A DNA stretch of 64,000 bases. It comes from Varanus komodoensis (Eukaryota > Chordata > Lepidosauria > Squamata > Varanidae). Below are positions 35,212-45,540 of this stretch, piece after piece (within the stretch, counting starts at the first letter, position 1; every line of letters begins with the position of its first letter). The DNA lies in the NCBI RefSeq assembly GCF_004798865.1, contig NW_025335468.1, positions 7,025,344 through 7,089,343 of the forward strand, in the 5' to 3' direction. A program made the translations under genes and the position numbers. The notes under the pieces were generated by a model that saw only the letters and a program-made list of their open reading frames with translations, was not told the origin of the DNA and did no database searches.

Positions 35212-35844
35212 TTAAAAGTACCTGGAGTGAAGTTTACGAATCGCTCCCTTACGAAGCAGCTGGGTAACTTCTTCCAGGAAGACTGGAGAGGCTGCTGTAT
35301 ACTGGAACAGGCCGGAAGGCAGCACCGTCTCAAACTCAATTTTATATCCGTGCTCTGTGATGGAAAGAACCCACCTATCAGATGTGATGGACTTCCAGAT
35401 GGGGAGTCGGCTTTAGAGCCGGTCCCCAAAAGGATGAGGGGAAGGTAGGTTGATGGAGTGGCAGTGGCTGCACTTATCGGTTCTGTGTCCTTCTCCAAGA
35501 CAGAGAAGACACAGATCATGAGGATCAGTGGGAGACATTTTGGCTCCACACTGAGAACACTTACAGAAGGCTACCCGCTGTGCCGTCGAGAAGAAGAAAA
35601 GAGAAAACAGCGAATGGAGATAGGTTTATAGGAAAGAACGACCATAGAGGGGTTGTTGTTGTTGTTATTAATAATATTATTATTTTGAGGGGGAAGGGAA
35701 GGGAGGGAAACAAGAGATAAGGGAAGGGGTTTGGTAAGGGATGAACTTGTAAAGTTTAAGATGAAAGAGAGAAGTTCAAGATTTATAGGTTACATGAAGG
35801 AGAATGAGTAGACAAAGTGAAGTGAAAAGGCTCGAGGCACAGCA

Positions 35845-36017
35845 AACGGCAGTCGCAAGCAGATTGGGGAAAGGGCGGGCACTCCGACCATTTATACTAC
35901 GGGGGGCTGTGGAGTTCCTGCCAAAAACCGTTAATGCTAGTAAATCTTCCCGGCAACAGGCACTGCGCAGGCGCAGCACCAATAATGTGTGATGCACTGA
36001 AACCACGATGAAGAAAT
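35845..36017 (-). repeat. DIRS right terminal inverted repeat with outer tip
   Basis: The shared arm is about 35845-35990 (ACCATTTATACTACG, GTTAATGCTAGTAAATCTTC, GGCAACAGGCACTG). The outer tip at about 35990-36017 (TGATGCACTGAAACCACGAT, GAAGAAA) is the counterpart of the right half of the internal complementary region. Confidence 0.88.
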
Positions 36018-37235
36018 AAAATTATCAGAAGCTGTTGTATAAGAATCAAGAGGAAAATGTGAAATGTGCTTTCAGGTGAAAGCATCTGCCTGTGGAAAGA
36101 TTATAAATGTGTTCACAATTTTGGAAATCTTTTAGAAACGTTGCCTCAGTCCACCCTGTTCCTGCCTGAAGCATCAGTAGCAGAAATGAACGTGATGTAC
36201 ATGTGTAGATTTGAAGGGGAAAATGCTTTCAGTTGCTCTTCATTTCCAGAAAGAAAGTGTGAAATTTCTCCTGTTTTGCCATGACCAGTCCATGAAATTG
36301 CTGATCATTTTCTTTAGTTTACCAAAGGTCCCAATTATAAGATCAGGCTCAGGAACTGAGAGCTCTGGCTGGCATGGAAATTTAGTTTGGGGATGATTTG
36401 CTCAGGTTTGTATGTACGCCTTGCAGGGTGCTAAAGCTACTTTCATAGTTAGTATTAAGGTTTCATCTGAAGCAGGAAACTCAGCGGCCTTTTGCCATTT
36501 CCTTCAAATGAGTAATCTAAGCCCATAGCACCCTGCTGACTCTCTTGAAACTGTGCATACCTGTAATCCCTGATCATAGGACCAATACACATTTCTGCTT
36601 ACGTGAAGCATCTGCTTTCTTTAATAATAAGAAAGGTGGAGGGAAAGTGAGCAAGTAATTGTGAGCTATCATATCATTAGAGATGCTTTGGGCATTTCAC
36701 AGAAGCAGCAATACCTTTTGTGCTTCGGCTTTTAGCTCTTGTAATCTAATTTATGAAGGGGGAACTCTGTCACATGTCCTTTAGCTGCAACTCTCACCAC
36801 TCGCCACAGGGGAGATGCATGAATTCCCCTTTTGGATATTACTGTGGCAGTGCAAAAAGCACGTGTACTGGCGCCTCACCTGTTACTGCTTTTGATACGG
36901 TTGAAGGGCATCCTTATGAAATATGGCTGAGGGATGGTACTTATTTAGTCCATCTTACTACATATGGTCAGAGCGGATAGCATCAAGCTAGTAAAATAAG
37001 AAAAGTAAACAAAAATAATAATTTAACCTAGGCGAAGTGTGATATTCCAGACACCCAGTAAATATCAGCCCCAAATTCATCATGTTTGCAAGATCTAGAA
37101 AATGCTTGGGACTTTGGGGAAGGTAGGGGTAGGATTCTCATAGTCAACAGTGAGGAGAGTTCTTTTCAACGTGGTATTCCCTTTTAAATTGGACAGGAGA
37201 CAGTCCTTCCATTCTACAGTTTCCTAAACTGCATA
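36018..37235. other. unannotated stretch
   Basis: Nothing recognised. The 75-codon frame at 36753-36980 is Cys-rich but matches no family I know and has no clear splice sites. Confidence 0.4.
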
Positions 37236-37239
37236 CATG

Positions 37240-37315
37240 CTTTCTGTAAGATGTCTTGAGATGTTTAGTGAAAGATGGGATAAAAATGTTTTATTAAATT
37301 AATTAAATTATAAAA
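37240..37315 (+). mobile_element. L2/SINE 3' tail fragment
   Basis: GTAAGATGTCTTGAGATG, then GATGGGATAAAAATGTTTTA and an (ATTAA)n run. This is the 3'-tail layout of squamate L2 or L2-tailed SINEs. Confidence 0.5.
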
Positions 37316-37569
37316 TCTACTCAGATTATTGAGCAGCCCTAAAATTATTTAATATTAATTATCATAGTAAATGATGGAGAAGCAGCTTTGGGTGCATTGC
37401 AGAGATAAACCTTTGTAAGTGAAGATGGTGACAGGTTTGTGTAGCATCTGAGGGTTCCTCCTGACATTTGCAATTTTTTCCTAACGTGTTTTATGCAAAA
37501 ATATATGACACATACTCTGGCTGACATCTCAAGAATGCAGGGAACTGCCTTATAGCAGTTCAAGCTATG

Positions 37570-37790
37570 TCCTGGTCCACACATGTGATTCCAGTGGTGA
37601 AATGATGGTTCTTGTTGGGTTAACCACTGGTTGTTTAGATCATCAAGAACCCAGCAGGTTGGCTTTGGTCATCATTCACCATAACCTACAAAAGGGCAGC
37701 ACATCAGCTCTCAGCCACCTGTGCACCACAATCTGTTTCTACGATGTTGGGTTATTATTACCTGTGAATAGGGCCAATGTGTTCATTTAG
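37570..37790. repeat. dispersed repeat related to 43225-43420
   Basis: TTCTTGTTGGGTTAACCACTGG, then CAAGAACCCAGCAGGTTGG and the complement-like ordering resemble 43262-43330 (TTGTTGGGTTAACTGTTGGG, GGAAACCCAGTAGTTTGGG). The inverted AACCCA/TGGGTT words suggest a MITE. The family is not identified. Confidence 0.45.
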
Positions 37791-37944
37791 CCCAATGCTG
37801 TCCATTCTGAGAGGCAATGATTCTCCTCTCAAATCCATACACATGCATCATGTTCATTTTACTGTTGCTTATTTCAGGCAAACAGGGACGGTTGTGGGCA
37901 GAGGTTTTCTGAGTATAACCTGATACTTGGTCATTTCAGTTGGA

Positions 37945-38025
37945 GATGTCAGGGATGAACCTCAGACCTTCAGTATGCAAAGCCTGTGTTCTACCACTGA
38001 ACTGTGGCCTTTTCCCTCAAAAAGG
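37945..38025 (-). mobile_element. tRNA-like SINE head
   Basis: Complement reads as a tRNA-like unit: GGCCACAGTTCAGTGGTAGA (A box), CTTTGCATACTGAAGG where the anticodon region would be, and TGAGGTTCATCCCTGACATC (B box). Mismatches in the arms and the loss of the acceptor stem rule out a working tRNA. It looks like the head of the SINE family at 8035-8222. The body beyond 37940 is not recognisable. Confidence 0.6.
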
Positions 38026-39055
38026 AGGGATAATCAAAGACTTAGATGGAGAATACACACTAACTCTCACATGTCAAGGAAGTGCTCTACCATTTAATGT
38101 AATTCACCTTTGTTTATGGCACTTCAAGCAGTTTGAATTTTACTGTGTTTTAACAGCTGCCCAAGAACCAAAAGTCCAACAGGCAAATATATTTTCAGCT
38201 TGAAGAAGCAGTGATAGGAAAAGTAGCATGCAACTACTAAAGGCACAGGATTCTTTCCATGGAGAAAAAAGAGATCACAGTACCAGTCTCAAATGGAGAT
38301 AAGATTTTTTTTTCTGGGAGGGTGGAAGAGGGTTATGAGTCCATGAGCAATTGCTAGGATTGTTCAGGATTGTTTAAGCCCTAAACAACTCAGACTTTCC
38401 AGGTCTGGATGTTGGAAAACAACCTAAGAACAAGGTGTTCCAAGGCTGTTAACTGAAAATGAAAGGAGTTCTGCATCCCCATGGCTAATTCTTGGATTAA
38501 GTACAATGTGAAATCTGGCCTTTAGTAGTTATTTAAGTAAATAGCATTGCTGTGAGAAGACATTAGTATTGGTCTGTTGTTCTTTGATTATGACCATTAC
38601 TGTGCCCTCCCAAACATAAGTCCAATATTGTTTAGCTTGCCCAACACTTTCATTTTGCATTTTTTGTTGGCACATGGTTGCAAAAGTGGTGCTACAGAAA
38701 GGGATTGTTCTCAAAGCTTCCAGGATGCTATACTCTGTCCTTGGCCCAAAGCTGCTTACAAAGTGCTTTTGAATTATATAAGAGCTTTCCTTGCAGAATA
38801 TCGCATCTCTTAACACCAATACAAAAGCAGCCGGCTAAGACTGAGTCCTTCAGTTTTACTGGAGGAATTTTGGGCAGGCATCTACATTTTCCTGTCATGC
38901 AGAATGATATTTACTGTGTCCTGCTGAGCTCAGTAGTTTTTATTCTTTAGTCAGTTGTGGTAGTTGTTTCTATGTACTTTCTGGTGCTTATGAATGTGCA
39001 TATCCCAAATTTTCACAACCCTGATGAGTTTTCTGTGGATCTATACTTTCTTCAG
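38026..39055. other. unannotated stretch
   Basis: About 1 kb with nothing recognised. Confidence 0.45.
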
Positions 39056-39114
39056 GTTTGTTTCCCAGAAGGAGATGACCATGAATCCCAAGGGCAACTT
39101 ACCCTTATTTTGAG
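39056..39114 (+). other. candidate internal exon of an unidentified gene
   Basis: The acceptor ATACTTTCTTCAG ends at 39055 and a strong donor GAG/GTAAGA begins at 39115. Of the three frames only one is open throughout: VCFPEGDDHESQGQLTLIL, then AG. The other two hit stops. The acidic, non-repetitive peptide is coding-like but I cannot assign it. A 59-base exon is short and this could be chance. Confidence 0.3.
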
Positions 39115-39595
39115 GTAAGAGGTGTGAACATAAAATAGGAAGGTCTGGTTTCTATATATATTTCAGGGCTTGCAATTCAAAGGACTCATACGCACACAAA
39201 AGACTTACCATGCATATGAATACATATACAAACACACACACACACACTCTCTCCTCATCTCTTATACCTCTATATGCTTCCAGTCTTAGTGCTACCCTAT
39301 GTAGACCCCCACATGTTGCTCTTTTTGGCCCTCCCTCCAGCACAGAAGACAATAGCAACAGCTGGGCACGTTGCAGGGGAAAGTGTCGGCCTGCAGCTGG
39401 CCACCATCTTAATTTCTGAAGAATTTTTCTGCACGGGCAGCCCAGAGGCATTCATAGGAAAGAGAAAAGATAGCAAGGAGATGAAGATGGCAGCAGCTAG
39501 AAGCCCCCATTTTGCTGCCTGGAAGAAAGAGAATGTTCATTTAAAAAGCAAGCAAGCAAGCGAACAAGAGGAGTTGGGGGTTTCAGCAGAAGCCT
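39115..39595. other. unannotated stretch with short (CA)n
   Basis: A (CA)n run lies at about 39231-39247. The remaining sequence to 39595 is open in several frames but matches nothing known. Confidence 0.45.
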
Positions 39596-39599
39596 AGGA

Positions 39600-39850
39600 G
39601 CCTAGGTGGTGCAATGATGCGTATGGGCAGTATGTTGCTGATACAACTTCTAACATTTCTTCTAGTTTTTAATCTGGTTTGAATTTCTTGTGTCCTCTTA
39701 CTGATTATGCTCTGGCTAATTTTATTCTGTAGGTGTTTTATATATTTCGATTGACTTGATTCTGTATTTTCCTATTATATTTTGAGTCAGTTTGGGGGTC
39801 TTTTTAGTGTGGAAAAGCAGGATATAAATGATTTTGCAAATACATAGCAA
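39600..39850 (+). mobile_element. L2-type LINE 3' UTR and tail
   Basis: The T-rich stretch TGTCCTCTTACTGATTATGC to GATTGACTTGATTCTGTATT, followed by GTGTGGAAAAGCAGGATATAAATG, matches the L2 3' UTR and its GGATATAAAT tail. It is severely 5'-truncated. Confidence 0.6.
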
Positions 39851-41399
39851 AGGATTAAGCCGCTCCTCTCCCTGCCCCCACCATTCTTCCACTCAGACTG
39901 GAAGCTCACCCAGCTGCTTTTCACCTTCAAACCATTAGGAAACTACCCATCCAACTCATATGTAATACTTAGTTTAACCTTCTGAACGTGAAGAGTGAGC
40001 GGAATTTTACATGACACTGCACTGTAACAAGGCAGCATCTCTTTAGTGTGCTATTAATATGGGGTAGCTAAGCAGGCAAGGCGCATTTTAAAATCAAATT
40101 TATATTTCATTTGCTAGCCAATGTAGGTTTCACATTTCAGAGGTGTGGGAAATACCAAAACTAATTTAACTACTCCTTGTGAGAATGGTCTGTGACTGTG
40201 GCAGAATATGGCCTGTGCCACAGGGATAAGGCTGACTCACATTCGTATGTATGACACAGAAAATTATATGCTGCAAGAGAACAAAAGTAAAGGTGTTTGT
40301 AGAGAAGAAAAATAGTGTCGCTATCTTTACTGTTTATGCACTTTTCATTAGAGGTGAAGCTATTTTTAACTTGAGTAGTGGGTGAAAAAAATATGAAATG
40401 GTTTCACATGTAGCAGCTTCCTTTCAGCCTGGTGAGAATTGTTCTATATATAGCATTATTATTGTGACTGTTTTGAAAGCACAGGGATCTCACCTGAATT
40501 CTCCTACTAAGCCCTTTTATTTTCACTACAGGTATAGGACAGTCCCTTTGTTAAAAGTGAAGTGTGACACTCGGAATAATGCATGTTTAAATCCGGGCTC
40601 TACAGAAACAAAAATGTGTTAATCCTTAGAGTTTTCAAGATCAGTAAAGACAGAATGATCAACAGATGTCTTTTGTTAGCATTATTTTTTCTGTCAAAGA
40701 GTAAATCTAAACCATTGTGAAGCTGATGGTCTTTGGGTTTGTTGACTTGGTGTATGACAGGCAGAGGCTTTCTGGCAACTGAGTTCCTCAGAAGCTTAAC
40801 AAGGGCTCCCTGATGAGAAAATTGATAATAGGTGACAAGCTGCTTAAAGGCAGCCTGCCATTCTCAGTCACACAGAAATGCTGGTGACGTTCTGGGGCTC
40901 AGTGCTCACAGGTGCCTGGCCAGATAGGACTAGTTCGTGCCACACTGTAATTCTCCAGAGGTGCTAGACTGCAACTCCCATAATTACCAACAGTGAAGAA
41001 TGCAAGAAGGTGTAACCAAAATACCTGGAGGACCCATGAACCCACTCTTGGATCTTCTTGGGACTTAATTTGCGCCAGACTCATCCCCCACATTTGGTTC
41101 AACCCTGAGATCTAGGAAGAAAGAGCAGGTTGACCCATGCATTTGAGCTTTTAAAGTCAATTTTTATCTGCTGTGTTGTTGGTGAGTTGTTATTATATAT
41201 TGTGCCAGAGAGGCAAACTGCCCCCACCAAATGCTGCTGAAAGTCCCCACCATTTGACAGCCCTCTGGGACTAGACAAAGCTTAATCCTGGCCCCTGACA
41301 AAGAAGCAGCACTGGACCAGCACACATTGACCCAGGACTTGGGGAAAATACACACAGGGAACACATACACACAGGGGAAAGGTACAAATAACTTCAGCT
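39851..41399. other. unannotated stretch
   Basis: Nothing definite. A short MITE-core-like word pair (GACTGCAACTCCCATAATTA) lies at about 40968-40987. Confidence 0.4.
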
Positions 41400-41990
41400 A
41401 CTCAGGAGTAAGGGAAAGGGGAGAAAAAGGTGAGGTGGTAGCTTTGCGTCAATATAGTACAAATTCCAGAGGTTCCCCCCCCCCAAGGTTCGTTTGACCA
41501 TCCCAGACTCTAAAACAACAAACACTAACTGAGCTAAAAACTTGATGACTTTTTCACTGTGCCAAACTGGCCTCCTCAGAGAAACCGTCCCAATCTCCTC
41601 GGCTTCAGGCATTTTGCAGCTGGCACACCTCTGTCTACCTGCAAGGCGAGGCGCACCAACCTGGAAGGCAGCTTTCCTTTTATTCCCTCCCCGAGCAAGT
41701 GTAACTCTTTGATCACCAGGATGTTATCCAGAAATCGAAAACATTTGCCCTCCCAGGGGCACCAGATCCCCACAACCATTTGTTTTATTGTGATTATCTC
41801 CCTTTCTTCGGCCTGGCATCCTTCCCGGGGAAGATGGTATCTAACCTTGTAAATCTTCAGGCTTTCAACCCTTCTCCTCCCACCACCTAACCTCGGTGCC
41901 AGAGCATCCCTGTCACAGCCACCTGCATCTACTCTGCTCTCCCCAACAGGTTGGCTGACTCTATCTTTTAACCCCTGTCACTCCTCTAGT
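41400..41990. other. pyrimidine- and GC-richer segment, unclassified
   Basis: Compared with its AT-rich surroundings, this part is rich in C and T on the + strand and has more CpG (for example GCAAGGCGAGGCGCACC, CTTCCCGGGGAAGATGG). A 97-codon frame at 41559-41852 is open but the opposite strand is also open there. It is probably a foreign insertion of unknown type. Confidence 0.35.
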
Positions 41991-42755
41991 ATCAAAAGGC
42001 CCTTTCTTTTACATATAGTATATGATAGTTTTGATCTGTGTATGATGTTAGCCAATTCAGGTGCCTTGGGAATAGCATGGAAAGGCAGCATGCATATATT
42101 TTAAATGAATAAACAAACAAATGAGAAGTGCCGCCCCCACATCTGTGATCATACAGTAATGGAAGAAATAAGATGGTGAGACACAACAATTAGGTTAACT
42201 AGGTCCTCATTAATTAACATCAGAGATGTGCAGCAATAAACAACTTATATGGGATATGGCAGCAGCGGCGTCTTGGGTAGCCCCCTTCTATGTCAGCTAA
42301 CCTGCTTATCTCCATGCCCACCAAGCACACCTTTTGATGCCCTATAGCTTTCGGTGAATGGTCCAAGTAAGCCTCAAAGGGAGACCTTTCCTCGAATCAC
42401 GAAACCTTAAAAGGCAAATCTTAGTTATTGCCAGAGGCAGATCTTTTCCTGCCTCCTTCTCCTTCCAAGTAGATAAAGACAAATGTCTAACTGCAGTCTT
42501 TATCATTATGCTATTTTGACCAGCTAGGCAGCATTTGGTAAAGTGAAGCATCCACAGCAGGAAAATGGTTTTGAGTGCTGTGATTAGCAAATACTTAGCT
42601 ACTGAAATTCCTATTACTATTTTGAGGGTGAGGCACTGGTGGGATTTTCTTCTTGAGGTCCCAGTCTCCACTTGCCATCTCATCAAAGACAATAAAATAT
42701 TTTGAGTTGGTCTTGGGAATCCTTGAGCTGCCTTCAAGCAGCAACCAACAGGCTT
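41991..42755. other. unannotated stretch
   Basis: Nothing recognised. The 140-codon frame on the - strand (42342-42764) has no motif and no splice context. Confidence 0.45.
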
Positions 42756-42759
42756 ATTC

Positions 42760-43090
42760 CTCACTGTCCCTTCGCTTAGGAAAGGCTGGTGAGGATGGTC
42801 TTGAGTGCCATTACCTGAAAGCGCTTAGCAGTGGGTTCCAACTAGCCCTTTTTTCTATCAGCCCTTCCTTGGGAAAGGCCAGGAGGGGGATATTCAGCAC
42901 CGCCCCAGACAACCTCAGACAGTGCTGTGCAGCTGGTCTTTCTCTCCACCAACCCTTCTCTTGGGTCAGCAGGGTCGGGCGGGGTGGGGGGCTATTGAGT
43001 GCTACTGCTTTAAGGAATCCAGTATATTTTCAAGTGGCAAGTCCGAGCCCGGATGCTCTGCCCCAGCCCTTCCCTTGGAACTCTTAAAGC
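42760..43090 (+). repeat. degenerate tandem repeat, ~95-115 bp unit
   Basis: The words (T)CCCTTCGCTTAGGAAAGGCT (42768), GCCCTTCCTTGGGAAAGGCC (about 42862), ACCCTTCTCTTGGGTCAGCA (about 42950) and GCCCTTCCCTTGGAACTCTT (about 43066) begin successive units. Each of the first three is followed by a G-rich stretch and a variant of (G/C)AGTGC(C/T)A(T/C)T. It is an old minisatellite or the GC-rich part of an element. Confidence 0.65.
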
Positions 43091-43224
43091 ATTTATGCTC
43101 CAACTGTATGAGTTGCTCTCACAATTCTTGCGAAGATAAGTTACTGTGGCGAACTGCAATTCCTGCCCAATAACATCATCTAACAAACATATGAGTTGGC
43201 CATCTCTGGGCGAATTTCAGATTG

Positions 43225-43420
43225 CCACTTAACATTGAGATTATTCAATTGGTTTGCACAACCATGATTCATTGTTGGGTTAACTGTTGGGTTGCTAAGT
43301 CCACAGGAAACCCAGTAGTTTGGGTTGGGATGACAAGCTCTGCAACATATGAAGGAGCCAATCATGGGTTGCTGAGTAAAAGAGAAAAGGTGACTGAAAT
43401 AACTGGCTAACCTTCTTTCC
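43225..43420. repeat. dispersed repeat related to 37570-37790
   Basis: ATTCATTGTTGGGTTAACTG, GGAAACCCAGTAGTTTGGGT and CCAATCATGGGTTGCTGAG. It carries inverted AACCCA/TGGGTT words, as at 37570. The ends are not clear. Confidence 0.45.
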
Positions 43421-43911
43421 AGTGTAATGTCTCCTTTACCCCTGGAAAATGAAGCTACTTTACATAAGTAGCTATAAATACTGCTGAGTGTCTGATAAGG
43501 GGATTTTTTCATCCATGCTGTGCTCCTGTGGTATCGTGCATCATTTCCATTATCTTGTATGAAATGCTTATTGGAATTTCTGCTGTTAACATTTCCCATA
43601 TACATTATCTGTAATGCATAATGGATAGTGGGTCTGAATGAAAGAAAATATCACATACAACTAATGAGTGTCTTGTAAGTTGTAAGTATCAGGGTTTCTA
43701 ATGTTATAGTCTCATATTAAAGCAATATATATTCTGTATGGTCTCATATAATGTGGAATGTGAGTCCCTCTCTCCTACTCACTTGTTGGTTATAGGGGCT
43801 TTGTAAAATCACTCTCCTTGCCTTCAGAGTGGATCCCCTGTATGTGACCACACTGAAGAAGAAAACTGGAAGAGGCCAAGACAGAAGGAAGTTTCTGCTT
43901 ACCAAAAACAC
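43421..43911. other. unannotated stretch
   Basis: Nothing recognised. Confidence 0.45.
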
Positions 43912-43913
43912 TA

Positions 43914-44540
43914 TACAGTGGTACCTTGGCTCACAAACTTAATCCATTCCAGGACTCTGGTCGTGACCCAAATTTGTTGTGAGCCAAGTTAAATCTCCCC
44001 ATATGGATCAATGTAAATAAGATTAATCCGTTCTGTAACATTTTTTTTTAAATCAGAAAAAATGTGAAGCAAAGTGACAGCAATAAAGATCGTGGCCATC
44101 TCCCCTCCCCCTAGCACGAGCGTGACCATATCCCCGCCCCTCCAGCACAACCGCAATCGCGCCTGTCATCCCTGCACATGCCTGTCATCCCAGCGTGCTA
44201 GGGGAGGAAGAGACAGGCACAATCGCAGGCATGCTGGGGAGGGGGGGAGATGGGCGTGAATGTGGAAGCACTGGGGGGGAGAGACGGGGGCAATCGTGGG
44301 GGGAGGGGAGATGGCCAAGATCGCGGTTGCGCTCGTGCAGGAAAGATGGGAGTGCTCTCGGCCACCCACCCCCAGCACGATCGCGGCCATCTCCCCACTT
44401 GGAGTTGTGGGGAGATGGCTGCGATCGCAGTCGCCACCCAATGCGGAGTTCGTGACCTGAGTCAAAATTTTTATGAAATTTTTGTTTGTGACCTGATTTG
44501 GTTGTGAACTAAGGCGTTCGTGAGCCGAGGTACCACTATA
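43914..44540. mobile_element. Tc1/mariner-type MITE with CpG- and G-run-rich interior
   Basis: The left end TACAGTGGTACCTTGGCTCA and the right end (complement TATAGTGGTACCTCGGCTCA) form long terminal inverted repeats, and the inner pairs continue (CACAAACTTAATCC against the complement of GAACTAAGGCGTTCG). The TA at each edge fits the Tc1/mariner TA target. The interior (about 44080-44450) is rich in CpG and in G/C runs, contains repeats of GATCG(T/C)GGCCATCTCC in both orientations, and has no transposase. Several overlapping open frames of up to 99 codons here come from the GC bias. Confidence 0.85.
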
Positions 44541-44699
44541 GTCTTAATTCTTTTTCTAACTGCAGACACGCACACACACAAAGTCCAGCAAGGACTACCT
44601 TCTGCGCATGTCTGGTGCTTTCATAATGCTCGTACATGTTGACAGCAGGGAGTGGCATGGACACTTAAGAATCCAGTGCTTAACTTTGCTTTTTTCCTC
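44541..44699. other. short unannotated stretch
   Basis: Nothing recognised apart from a short (CA)n at about 44567-44580. Confidence 0.5.
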
Positions 44700-44840
44700 T
44701 TCCCTTCCCGTCCTTTTTCCATTTGTGCTGTGCCTTTTAGATTGTAAGCCTACGAGTAGGGACCACCCTATTTCTTAACTTTGTAAACCAGTCTAAAAAC
44801 CTTTTGATGTAAGGGCAACATAAAAAGCCCATGTAAGAGA
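44700..44840 (+). mobile_element. LINE/SINE 3'-end fragment
   Basis: TAGATTGTAAGCCTACGAGTAGGGACC, then AACTTTGTAAACCAGTC and AACATAAAAAGCC, matches the order of a 3' end common in squamates (TAGATTGTAAGCC ... GGGCAGGGACC ... TAAGCCGC). The family is not certain. Confidence 0.5.
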
Positions 44841-45285
44841 CGGAAATAGTTTGCTGCTTTCCATGCATGAGTTGATGGGGGATGTTCTGAGTTGTAGACA
44901 TGCATCCTCTTTAAGATGCATAGGGTTGCACACATAAATAATGTTACCGTACCCAGAGAAATGTCATCAAGTGAGGAAGCTGAACATTAACTCAAGTTCC
45001 TTGAGTTGCCTCTAAACAGCAACCAATGGGCACATTCCTGCACCAAGGACTGCGCCAAACTTTTATAGTCTTTAAGCTGAAAACTGGGCTGTTGCAGGAA
45101 TCAACCCCTTTCTCCCCCTTTGTGCCTTTAACCATTTTAACACACCTAGTTACAACACAGAAACTGTGGTTTCCATTCTGTATAAAGGCTTTTTTCTTTA
45201 TGTTCCCAGCCAGAGATTACAAGTGAATGTAGCAAAGCCATGGTGCCCTAGAACCAAACAGATGTGGCTATGTTAAGATTCCAGC
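44841..45285. other. unannotated stretch
   Basis: Nothing recognised. Confidence 0.45.
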
Positions 45286-45289
45286 AAAA

Positions 45290-45540
45290 GTAAATAAGGT
45301 CACTCATGGTTTGCCCATTGTGGGGCCACTGTGGCTTTTTGAAGCCATGGTGGGTTGTGGTGTGTGTGGGCAACTGGATTGAATATTTGCTATTTGATTG
45401 TGGCTTGTAACTTGTGGGGACCCTGGGACTATTTTTAAGGGTTACATGTTTCTCATGTAATCCATGGTCCCGGGGTTTGCATGAAACAACACGCTGTGGC
45501 CAGGTGCTGTATGTATGTGCAGTTCCTACACCCTGCCTTG
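45290..45540. repeat. dispersed repeat related to 48465-48670
   Basis: GGGTTTGCATGAAACAACACGC at about 45474 pairs with GGGTTTGCATGATACAACAAGC at about 48486. CCATGGTGGGTTGTGG earlier in the segment suggests an inverted design. It is probably a MITE of unknown family. Confidence 0.5.

Larger units (their letters stand above)
31991..36017 (-). mobile_element. DIRS-type tyrosine-recombinase retroelement (fossil)
   Basis: The coding strand is the - strand, so the element reads from 36017 to 31991. Parts in order: right terminal repeat; a gag-like region around 35200-35560 with a Cys-rich motif; reverse transcriptase at about 34705-35211 (LDLKDAYFHISIHPAHRR, PYLDDW as the catalytic Asp pair); RNase H-like region about 33910-34500; tyrosine recombinase region about 32870-33780 (TAFLVAITLARKANELCAI is the conserved Arg-box area); internal complementary region; left terminal repeat. 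The inverted arms are 32035-32180 and 35845-35990. The copy is about 4.0 kb, shorter than usual for complete DIRS elements. It is clearly broken, with many lesions spread through all reading frames. By-eye divergence between the left tip and its copy in the internal region is about 17 percent, which suggests an old insertion. Family assignment is from recognised motifs. Confidence 0.9.

Noticed and set aside
32400-35600. Many + strand open frames of 60-100 codons
   Set aside because: They are shadows of the DIRS fossil, whose parts lie on the - strand.
37945-38025. Possible tRNA gene on the - strand
   Set aside because: A and B boxes are present but the acceptor stem is lost and arms mismatch. 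It is a SINE head.
42342-42764. 140-codon frame on the - strand
   Set aside because: No motif, and the composition is non-coding-like. It was not matched to anything known.
42760-43090. CRISPR-like array
   Set aside because: Units are long, diverged and lack identical short repeats with unique spacers. The genome is vertebrate.
44074-44507. Seven overlapping open frames up to 99 codons
   Set aside because: They lie in both orientations inside the GC-rich core of a MITE, where stop codons are rare by composition.
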